A stretch of DNA of 64,000 nucleotides, taken from NCBI RefSeq assembly GCF_002077945.1, contig NZ_LVYD01000048.1:158253-222252 (forward strand). Direction: 5' to 3'. Both the position numbers and the translations under genes were made by a program. Positions 57,556 to 64,000 of the stretch are shown here, one piece after another. The notes under the pieces are model-generated. The model saw nothing but the letters and a program-made list of their open reading frames with translations. It searched no databases and was not told the DNA's origin. How positions within the stretch are numbered: the first letter of the stretch is position 1; the number at the start of each line of letters is the position of its first letter. The DNA comes from Niastella vici. Lineage in GTDB: Bacteria; Bacteroidota; Bacteroidia; Chitinophagales; Chitinophagaceae.

Positions 57556-58448
57556 AGCATGACAATTTTTTGATCCAATAAATTATTGAGAACTTCAACA
57601 TCTTTCTGGTTTATGAAATATTTACCCAAATAACCATCTGCTCCAGAATGCCCCGAAAGCAAAGTATTAATAAATAATAATCGTTCTAGTGAAAGAGGGA
57701 AATATTGATTATTGACGGACAACACTTGTTCGGACGCAACATAGCTTAACCCTATATTATAGTTATTATAAATTTTTCCAAAAAGAACAGCCAGACTGAA
57801 CGCATCAATATTATCCTTAGCCTCCGGAATTCTTTTCCATTGATGATTATTTATTCTTAATAATTTTTTATTGTAATTCTCATTGCCGTTTCTAAAAACC
57901 CCGCATTTAGGATAATCGTCTTTTTTAATCCAGATGTTTCCTTCTCCCCAATAACAAAGTTCTGCAATACCTATCGCCTCGATGTCATCGTCCTCCCATT
58001 CTTTTATAATTTGTTGTAGAGGTAAAATTTTTGATAGTATACTTCCCAGATTAAAATGGTTACAGGGAATTCCTTGATTCATAAAGCCTCTTAAGACGCG
58101 ATCGCTATAAGCATATATTGCTATTCCAGAAAACGGCTCAGTAACAGAAGCAACACCAATTTTTTCCCGGATGCTTTCGGGGGCACAACAGGCAAGTAAA
58201 AAATGCTGATTAAACAATATTGAAGTAGGCGACAGCCTGAATTTGCCATCACCATAAAACTCTATTAATCCTATTTTGATCAAGGGATATAACAACTTAT
58301 ATACAACATTATTTAGGTAACCAGTTGTACTGTAACGCTGAGATATGCTCCGGCACAATTTATTAATAGAATAAAACGACTTCAATTCGGTTGGCGAATA
58401 CCTAAACCAATTCAATAACCCTTCCTGTAAATGCTTTAAATTATTCAT
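57552..58448 (-). CDS. Unknown 298-residue protein of the helicase operon
   Basis: The N-terminal 75 residues look like a winged helix ([20 protein letters not shown], then [19 protein letters not shown]). The middle has [17 protein letters not shown] and the end has [15 protein letters not shown]. There is no known catalytic motif. It overlaps the preceding gene by 8 bases and the giant helicase by 4, so it is translated together with them. It may be a DNA-recognition or adaptor subunit; this is inference. Confidence 0.7.
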   Translation of the reverse strand: MNNLKHLQEGLLNWFRYSPTELKSFYSINKLCRSISQRYSTTGYLNNVVYKLLYPLIKIGLIEFYGDGKFRLSPTSILFNQHFLLACCAPESIREKIGVASVTEPFSGIAIYAYSDRVLRGFMNQGIPCNHFNLGSILSKILPLQQIIKEWEDDDIEAIGIAELCYWGEGNIWIKKDDYPKCGVFRNGNENYNKKLLRINNHQWKRIPEAKDNIDAFSLAVLFGKIYNNYNIGLSYVASEQVLSVNNQYFPLSLERLLFINTLLSGHSGADGYLGKYFINQKDVEVLNNLLDQKIVML

Positions 58449-60177
58449 GATGGAAATAATCGTTCATTTGAATTGGTGCATCTATCCCATGATCGTATAG
58501 GACATTTAATGGCAGATAGCTCCCTGATACGTCCACTGTAGTGTTAATCTGATCAAAAGAAGGAATAGCCCCCCAGTATTTAAAAGAACTCCTTATTAAA
58601 GGAAGGCCGAAGTTTTCCTGTTTATCCAATTCCAGCGGGGCACCAAAAAGCCACACATTTGGGGGCCATGATTCATCCAGACCAGGCAGCTTTTGCCTGC
58701 GGTTAGCCAGAAGATCAAGAAATGGTCGTCCATAGCATTCAATACTGGATAAATTAATATCTTCCAGTAAGAAAAAATGAATGATCTCTGGGTTTTTAAC
58801 CGCTGATTCCCAGCACTGCCTGAGCCCATTGCGGTATAAACATTCATACTTTAACCAGTCAGCTTCGACCTGTTGAATAAATAATTTACAGTTATTAGTG
58901 AGTCTGGCAAATTGTATTACCCAGTCTACTTGTTTACACAGAATAGCTTTATATTGCCTTAACTGGAAAAATGATAGCATGCCCTGCTTCCGGACATTCA
59001 CATCTTCTCCAAACAATGCTTCACATTTCTTTGCAAAAGATTTCAAATCAGGGTAAACATCACCTGTCTTCTCAAATACCCTGACTTCAAAAGTCTGAAG
59101 TCTCTCGTCCTGTCGTAAATCGTATACGGAGGAAGTATTAGTTTTTTCCGCTACAGTCGTATGAATTTTGATATCATTTATCAGTCTATCTTTTTCCTCA
59201 TTTATAAACTGATACTCCTCTGTTAATTTCTTTCTTTGTTTATTCAAAGTTTCACTTTCTTCCTGCAATGTCGCTATCCTTGTGTTAAGGGAGAGAATCT
59301 CTTTCTCCAGCACTTCCTTTTCCCTTAGAAGAGGTATTAGTTCTTCTTGTCTGATAAGTTCCCTTATATCATTTATGGATTGTTTATACATATTCTTCAA
59401 TGTTGCAGAAGAATCGGCGAGTGTTTTGATTTCCTGGTGTGACAATCTTAACTCCTCCATAAAATTTCCGACCTGATTGAATCTGCCCAACCCTTCTCCA
59501 TTGTCATTCCAGGTTCCCAATAAGTGTTCCCACTCATTCCAGTCAATTTTTAATCCAGAAGCTCTTACTTCACGCCTGAACCAGTCAGCTAATTGGGATC
59601 TCGTATAACATTCAATCTTTTCGATAATGTTATTCTCGGAGGGGAGCTCAAGCAAATACTGGCGACCGTTAATTTCATGGATTCTGGGGAGGCGTCCAAA
59701 CAGGTTTACATGTCTTCCCAATTCGGGTACCACCTCTCCGCTAACTGTTTTAAATGGTCCGTATAGCGTTTCTTTCTGATGAATATAGAACTTACTTGTT
59801 ACCTCATTAAAATAGCGGTTTAGTAATGGTTGATTGAATTGTTTGGCAGTTACCATTACATCTTCATAAATATCAAAAACTTGAAAATCCAGTTTTGTAT
59901 AATCCCGGCTACTATCAAGAAACATAATATCGCCGCCAGCAATAATGTTATCTCCGGGAATAGCATAAAACTCCCAGATAGTATCTTCTGTGAATTTTGG
60001 ATTATTAAATATTCCGGGTGCGAAAACAAATCCATTAGGAAGAAATTCTTTTTTTATTTCTTCCGGATCATAAACAAACTGGCCTTGCCGTTTGAACCCA
60101 AGCACCCTGAATCGCCCACTGTTTAAGCGTCTTTCTTCAAGTACACCCTTTGTTCTTATACTTTTGTATTCCGGCAT
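58441..60177 (-). CDS. Coiled-coil protein with AAA+-like C-terminus lacking Walker A
   Basis: A 578-residue protein. An N-terminal beta-rich domain (about 1-190) is followed by a long coiled coil (about 255-340, REKEVLEKEILSLNTRIATL). The C-terminal part reads HFFLLEDINLSSIECYGRPF and then WPPNVWLFGAPLEL, which looks like the Walker B and sensor-1 region of McrB-type AAA+ proteins. No GxxxxGK[ST] P-loop is visible anywhere, so it is probably an inactive ATPase or scaffold. It overlaps the upstream gene by 41 bases and the next by 8. Confidence 0.7.
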   Translation of the reverse strand: MPEYKSIRTKGVLEERRLNSGRFRVLGFKRQGQFVYDPEEIKKEFLPNGFVFAPGIFNNPKFTEDTIWEFYAIPGDNIIAGGDIMFLDSSRDYTKLDFQVFDIYEDVMVTAKQFNQPLLNRYFNEVTSKFYIHQKETLYGPFKTVSGEVVPELGRHVNLFGRLPRIHEINGRQYLLELPSENNIIEKIECYTRSQLADWFRREVRASGLKIDWNEWEHLLGTWNDNGEGLGRFNQVGNFMEELRLSHQEIKTLADSSATLKNMYKQSINDIRELIRQEELIPLLREKEVLEKEILSLNTRIATLQEESETLNKQRKKLTEEYQFINEEKDRLINDIKIHTTVAEKTNTSSVYDLRQDERLQTFEVRVFEKTGDVYPDLKSFAKKCEALFGEDVNVRKQGMLSFFQLRQYKAILCKQVDWVIQFARLTNNCKLFIQQVEADWLKYECLYRNGLRQCWESAVKNPEIIHFFLLEDINLSSIECYGRPFLDLLANRRQKLPGLDESWPPNVWLFGAPLELDKQENFGLPLIRSSFKYWGAIPSFDQINTTVDVSGSYLPLNVLYDHGIDAPIQMNDYFHHE

Positions 60178-61696
60178 TTTGTAAAATTCTTAAGAGTATA
60201 TTAGATTGCTGATTCTTAATATTAAAGGATGATGAAGTCTGGATATTAATCCATTCACGAACAGGATGGATCTTGCCTGAAGGAAACGACTTTATTAAAC
60301 AACCTTCCATTCCAGGTGCGTCGGATACTGAAAGATTAAAAAGATTCCAGCCCTTATTACTACTAGTAATGAAAATTTCCTTTGGTGAATCTTCAATGTA
60401 AAAAATTACATCCCTGTAATCGTTCGTTCTGACTATATATTTACCTGTCTCTGCAGTTTCCGGATTATAGATTACAGGATGGGAATTATATATTACACGA
60501 AAAAGTCTGTCATATTCAATTGATGGCCCAAACCCTTTTAGAAATGCATTAGTTCGGTTCAGCTTGATTCCGGAATGTAGCTGCGCTGGATTAATCAGAT
60601 AAAAATACTTCCTCAGGCAATAAGGTATATGATCATCAACTTTGAAACGAAACAACCAGGCTCCAGACGGAAAATATGTCTTAGATAAACAGCAGCACTC
60701 CAGATACGAAAATAAGTTCTGATCATAACTACGGCTTATAAGTATGTAATATTCACAATCTGATTTTATCAGCAAACGGCTATCCTCAAAATCATCATCA
60801 TAGTCTGGTATTGGATTGAATAACAATACCCCTTTGTGAAAATAAAAATAGTTCTTAAGTTGTAATACTTGGTGTGGATCAATGCTTTCGTTATCGAATA
60901 TAAATTCGGGATGTCCGTCAAAAACGCTCAGCAATATTCTCCCCTTTGAGTCAGCATGCTTCACAGTAATATTTTGAGCATTCTTGTTGGGGTCGTCCTT
61001 CTTATAAATATTACCATCCCAACGCTGATAGTAATTAAATACCTGTTCCAAACATTTCTCTCTTTTATCCTCGTCAGAAAGTACACGCACACACCTCGCA
61101 GTCACTCTCCCAGGTATCCATCTTAATAGCATTTCCCTGAAAAGTTGATATGGAATATTTTCATCGGCAATTAGATGCTCTGCAAAAAAAACAGTAAACT
61201 GTTTCAGGTCCTCAGTATTCAGTAATATCTGAGATATTGGAAATTGTACATATCGCCTACTAAAAACTCTGGGTTCAGGAATTTTCAGCCGTAATCCATG
61301 AATCTTTAACAAATATTCCCTGGCCGCACACCATATCAGTTCTTGAGCGGGATTATCAGAATTACCATCTTTATAAAGTGACTGAACATCTATTCCCTCC
61401 AGCTGAAGTACCTGTAATAATCTCGCGTTATATACACGTTCCGAAATAACCTCATCATCCTCCATACGTGTTCCAGCATAACATTGTAAGGCAATCAGTC
61501 CAAAGTATTGCGGAATCCCTTCATCCTCCTTTAACAATAGAGTCCAGTTTGACTCCAAACGCCTAAAAAGCGGAATTCGATCATTTGTAAGAATGAACAT
61601 AAGTTCGGAATGATCAATGGAAAAAGTAAAAAATGCAGAATTGGCGCGAGAGAGATAGAAATTTAGCGCCTTTTTATTAAAATCCTTGTAGGTCAT
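60137..61696 (-). CDS. Unknown 519-residue protein, first gene of the helicase operon
   Basis: A soluble protein without signal peptide or known motifs. The N-terminus (LSRANSAFFTFSIDHSELMF) and FGLIALQCYAGTRMEDD look helical; the C-terminal half is beta-rich (AWLFRFKVDDHIPYCLRKYF; YIVRTNDYRDVIFYIEDSP). It is the first gene of a run of overlapping minus-strand genes (60177-60137 overlap is 41 bases) that ends with two large helicases. The position suggests a sensor or core structural role, which is a guess. I do not recognise a family. Confidence 0.7.
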   Translation of the reverse strand: MTYKDFNKKALNFYLSRANSAFFTFSIDHSELMFILTNDRIPLFRRLESNWTLLLKEDEGIPQYFGLIALQCYAGTRMEDDEVISERVYNARLLQVLQLEGIDVQSLYKDGNSDNPAQELIWCAAREYLLKIHGLRLKIPEPRVFSRRYVQFPISQILLNTEDLKQFTVFFAEHLIADENIPYQLFREMLLRWIPGRVTARCVRVLSDEDKREKCLEQVFNYYQRWDGNIYKKDDPNKNAQNITVKHADSKGRILLSVFDGHPEFIFDNESIDPHQVLQLKNYFYFHKGVLLFNPIPDYDDDFEDSRLLIKSDCEYYILISRSYDQNLFSYLECCCLSKTYFPSGAWLFRFKVDDHIPYCLRKYFYLINPAQLHSGIKLNRTNAFLKGFGPSIEYDRLFRVIYNSHPVIYNPETAETGKYIVRTNDYRDVIFYIEDSPKEIFITSSNKGWNLFNLSVSDAPGMEGCLIKSFPSGKIHPVREWINIQTSSSFNIKNQQSNILLRILQNAGIQKYKNKGCT

Positions 61697-62418
61697 GACT
61701 TTCCTTAAGGAATTAAGAACACATAAATGAAAGGCCGCTAATAGGAAGCTGAAATTTGATGACTATGATCTATAAGTGTTGAAAAACGAAAGCCTAATCC
61801 AATATCCTCTTGGATTAAAGAAATAGAAATCATACAGTGTAGATTAAAAGGGGTTAAAGGTATCAGTTACGTTAGATCAATGTACTCATTTTTTTATAAA
61901 ATCACTAATAATTTAATTTAATTTCCATCAAAATGTGCCTCAAACGCAAATTAATTGATTACAATCAAGAACGATTAAGCACAATCAACTGGAATAGCCC
62001 CGGTATCAGCGCATAAAGATTTTTGTAACGCTAAACGATACAGTATAAAATTCTAGATAGACGAACTCATCATAAAGGGCTGGACGAAACCATCCATAAG
62101 ATTTATTAATCGGCCCCTTACTTTACAGCCACACTTGAACAGCTCTCTAAAAAACTTTATTGGAGACCCTATTAGCGGTCTTCAAGCTTTCGTCCCCACG
62201 GCTGCGAAAAAAGATGCGCTCATTCGCACATGACCTATCGCAAATCGCCGAAGAGGGGAACACCTTTCTCCGTTCCATTTGCCAGGAATACATCTATACG
62301 ATATGATCAGGACTGGCGCAAGGTTTTCTATTTTAGTTATCAACACTTAGTGAATTACTATTCAATCACTCAAAAATTTGGGACTTAATAAGTCTAAATT
62401 TCTTAGTATTTTTATAGT
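61697..62418. other. Intergenic region at the head of the helicase operon
   Basis: A 722-base stretch between divergent units. It should hold the minus-strand operon promoter on the left and the small-gene promoter on the right. A minus-strand frame without ATG at about 62190-62330 (RCIPGKWNGERCSPLRRF) is open but unrecognised. No hairpin or RNA gene was seen. Confidence 0.4.
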
Positions 62419-62886
62419 ATGAGCGAGTCCCAAAAATCTATCGAAGAAAAAGAGTCTGAAATAGAATTTGACCCTGCAGCCGTAGCTAGAATTCTTGCCT
62501 ATAGAGATGAATTAAATATTGTCTTTCACAAAAATCAAGAATCTTTCGAAAAGCAGCTAACTTTTATCGCTGCTGGTGCATTGACCTTATCTATCGCCTT
62601 CATAAAAGATATTGTTAAGACTTTCGATCACTCCAGTTATAAAGGGTTACTCGGTTGGGGTTGGGGGGCGTTAGTTGTTACCTTATTAGCGAACTTGATT
62701 TCTCATTTAGTTGCGTCGAATAATGCGAACAAGGCAATAAAGGAAATAAATGAGAACGACTATGAGCCTCAAAGAATTGAATGTAGAAACAGAACAATTG
62801 TCAAATTGAATTGGACTTCAGTATTTATCATGATTATTGGTATAGCATTAATTGTTTCATTCATTATAATAAATACATTACTATGA
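62419..62886 (+). CDS. Small membrane protein, three TM helices
   Basis: A 155-residue protein. A charged N-terminal half (residues 1-45) includes KQLTFIAAGALTLSIAFI as the first helix. A second hydrophobic segment is GWGWGALVVTLLANLISHLV (about 76-95), and the last is VFIMIIGIALIVSFIIINTLL at the C-terminus. No family is recognised. The stop overlaps the ATG of the next gene (ATGA at 62883-62886), so it heads a coupled set of very small genes. Small membrane proteins in such settings are often effectors, but no evidence decides that. Confidence 0.65.
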   Translation: MSESQKSIEEKESEIEFDPAAVARILAYRDELNIVFHKNQESFEKQLTFIAAGALTLSIAFIKDIVKTFDHSSYKGLLGWGWGALVVTLLANLISHLVASNNANKAIKEINENDYEPQRIECRNRTIVKLNWTSVFIMIIGIALIVSFIIINTLL

Positions 62887-63029
62887 GCAACGATAAACTT
62901 GGTCCAAAAGAGGACAAAATAATCATTCATCCTTTCGAACCAGATATTACAAAAGGGTTTACAAGTTCTGCACCTCCGCCCAAACCACAAGCCCCACCAC
63001 CTCCACCACCGCCAAAAGAAAAGAAATGA
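62883..63029 (+). CDS. 48-residue proline-rich peptide
   Basis: Starts at ATG 62883, overlapping the previous stop. Acidic first half (DKIIIHPFEPDITKG), then SSAPPPKPQAPPPPPPPK and a basic end. There is no fold prediction; proline-rich tails of this kind bind SH3-like or WW-like domains or stay disordered. Its stop overlaps the ATG of the next small gene (ATGA 63026-63029), whose product repeats the SS.PPPKPQ motif. Confidence 0.55.
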   Translation: MSNDKLGPKEDKIIIHPFEPDITKGFTSSAPPPKPQAPPPPPPPKEKK

Positions 63030-63151
63030 GTAAGAAAGTACCTATAAAAGCAACAGCAAAGGGCATAAAGGACAAGTTCGGAATAGCTTCCTCCTCCCCT
63101 CCTCCTAAACCGCAGGTGGTGAAGACTCCAATTTCTAAAGGAAAAAAATAA
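63026..63151 (+). CDS. 41-residue basic peptide with PPPKPQ motif; likely the first part of a split gene
   Basis: Frame MSKKVPIKATAKGIKDKFG, then ASSSPPPKPQ, ending at TAA right after an A7 run (63142-63148). Removing one A from that run fuses it to the next frame, which is rich in coding-like sequence but has no start codon of its own. It is therefore probably the N-terminus of a larger protein reached by frameshift, or of one broken by an indel. Coupled to the previous peptide by ATGA. Confidence 0.5.
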   Translation: MSKKVPIKATAKGIKDKFGIASSSPPPKPQVVKTPISKGKK

Positions 63152-63590
63152 ACATAAGTTTGTAACGAAAAAGCCATCAACAAATACCGGACAGATTATA
63201 ACTGTTGAAATTCCATCTGTCAGGAACCAAAGATCCGAAGAAGTAAAAAAATCGAATGGCAAAGCTGGTACAGGGTCTAAAATAGTAATTCGTAACCAAA
63301 ATCGTTTTCTAAGGATAGGTGTCGCCGATCATAATAAAATATCTCGAAGTATCCATAAATTCACCAGGATTTTGATATGCAAACCCAAAGACGTCATGAT
63401 AAATCTTCGTAATATTCTTTCGAAAATATATGCAAACCGTACAGCGGAAGAACTTTATAGCTGGCTGGATAATCAGGGTCTCCAGGTAACATTTAAAAGG
63501 GTAGTAAGCCAATTAAATTCTTTGCTGAAAGATGAAGAGTTGCTGATAAAAAAATTGCAAAAGCCTTCCAATTGGTCACATTGCTACTAA
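63152..63590 (+). pseudogene. Middle segment of a split gene (+1 frame)
   Basis: The frame encodes KFVTKKPSTNTGQIITVEIP, later FTRILICKPKDVMINLRNIL, NRTAEELYSWLDNQG and FKRVVSQLNSLLKDEELL. It has no ATG or GTG near its beginning and is continuous with the previous peptide if one A is dropped at 63142-63148. It ends at TAA 63588-63590, after a second A7 run (63548-63554). Dropping one A there leads into the frame of the following segment. No family is recognised. Either frameshifted in fact or an artefact of homopolymer length. Confidence 0.45.
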
Positions 63591-63955
63591 TTTATTATGT
63601 GCTGTAAATAAACAAATCGCGTCGGAGGGTAACCCTGAAAGGGCAAAGGAAATGGAAAACATACTTGGTGACATTTGTCTTCAGGTACTATTAACTTTTT
63701 TGGAATCCCTAAAAACAGATAAGGTAGCCGCGTGGACACAGATCAACTATGCCCTAAAAGATACATGTGAATTCCACAACTATGATTACATTCAATTAAT
63801 TCAGTTCCTAAAGATCGATGCGGCTGTTTCTTACATTCAAAGTCAGCGATCGGCTGATTATATAGTAACTGTGGCGGCAACTCCATCACTTTGCTGGAAA
63901 GGAAACCCAGTTCACCAATCCGATTTCTTAGATATATTCACCAATTGTAGATTCC
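63556..63955 (+). pseudogene. 3' segment of the split gene, cut by an insertion element
   Basis: Frame PIGHIATNLLCAVNKQIASE continuing through GNPERAKEMENILGDICLQV, TDKVAAWTQINYALKDTCEF and SADYIVTVAATPSLCWKGNP. An ATG at 63652 with AAAGGAA before it could start it separately. The frame stays coherent to about 63950 and then enters the terminal repeats of a probable IS element, which supply an unrelated end. The C-terminus is lost from this window. Helix-rich and without known motifs. Confidence 0.45.
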
Positions 63956-64000
63956 TGCGCATGTTGACCCCCCATTCTTGTTTATGTTGACCCACTATTC
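63956..64000. mobile_element. Probable IS21-like element, one end
   Basis: TGCGCATGTTGACCC begins near 63956. Two 16-base repeats, TGTTGACCCCCCATTC (63962-63977) and TGTTGACCCACTATTC (63985-64000), lie 23 bases apart. Repeated short motifs at the termini are typical of IS21-family transposase sites. The transposase genes lie beyond the window. Confidence 0.5.

Noticed and set aside
49278..61696. Firm assignment to Druantia or DISARM
   Set aside because: Only the DUF1998-type helicase is shared; the diagnostic partners (DUF4338 protein, methylase, PLD protein) are missing.
62927..63262. Minus-strand Gly-rich protein
   Set aside because: It is the reverse reading of the proline codons in the two plus-strand peptides.

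Overview
The window looks like chromosome of a Bacteroidota species, most likely Chitinophagaceae (Chitinophaga/Niastella-like). The signs are type IX secretion (T9SS) C-terminal sorting domains on four exported proteins, a SusC/SusD pair, Crp/Fnr and AraC one-component regulators, a one-component Reg_prop/LuxR sensor, and TAnnTTTG-type promoter boxes. The left half is ordinary polysaccharide-degrading Bacteroidota sequence. The right half, from about 34.5 kb on, is accessory, visibly more AT-rich, and carries repeats, gene remnants and likely defence genes.

Layout. 1-0.7 kb: the 3' end of a probable Ro60/TROVE-domain protein, followed by three tandem RNA genes. Each is a tRNA-like module in circularly permuted order (T arm, acceptor stem closed by a loop, D arm), the architecture of YrlA-type Y RNAs. 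0.7-13.9 kb: Crp-like regulator, DUF4406-like protein, GH16 glucanase, beta-barrel, papain-like T9SS protease, NHL propeller, GH18 chitinase and a 968-aa hybrid sensor/LuxR regulator. The GH16 and GH18 enzymes share the same triple fascin-like module. 14.1-19.7 kb: two large surface proteins with gliding-motility type B sorting domains. 20-29.5 kb: small metabolic, membrane and regulatory genes, a truncated aminotransferase, a propeller gene with a fresh 123-bp duplication and an inserted palindromic repeat, and a DUF1080 protein. 29.7-34.5 kb: the SusC/SusD pair.

34.5-47.6 kb: modules separated by copies of a dispersed element at about 34.6, 39.5, 42.95 and 47.45 kb, with a partial copy at 22.05 kb. 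Each copy is a minus-strand terminator-like hairpin next to a sequence resembling the 3' end of a tRNA/tmRNA. The modules hold a sigma-factor remnant, an SQR-like oxidoreductase, CapA and membrane proteins; then SDR, DJ-1/PfpI and AraC genes; then a kinase-like protein and a TOTE-type primase-helicase. No integrase gene is present.

48-61.7 kb: an HNH endonuclease, a 1007-aa SF1 helicase, and a tightly overlapping minus-strand operon. The operon consists of a 519-aa unknown, a 578-aa coiled-coil protein with an AAA+-like C-terminus lacking Walker A, a 298-aa unknown and a 1719-aa DUF1998-type helicase. It looks like a multi-gene defence system; I could not match the complete set to a named one. 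62.4-64 kb: overlapping small genes (a membrane protein and two proline-rich peptides), then a gene split into three frames exactly at two A7 runs and cut off by the terminal repeats of a probable IS21-like element at the window end.

The strongest candidates for new biology are the triple permuted-tRNA Y RNA array, the module-separating repeats, the 49-62 kb helicase operon and the A7-interrupted gene.
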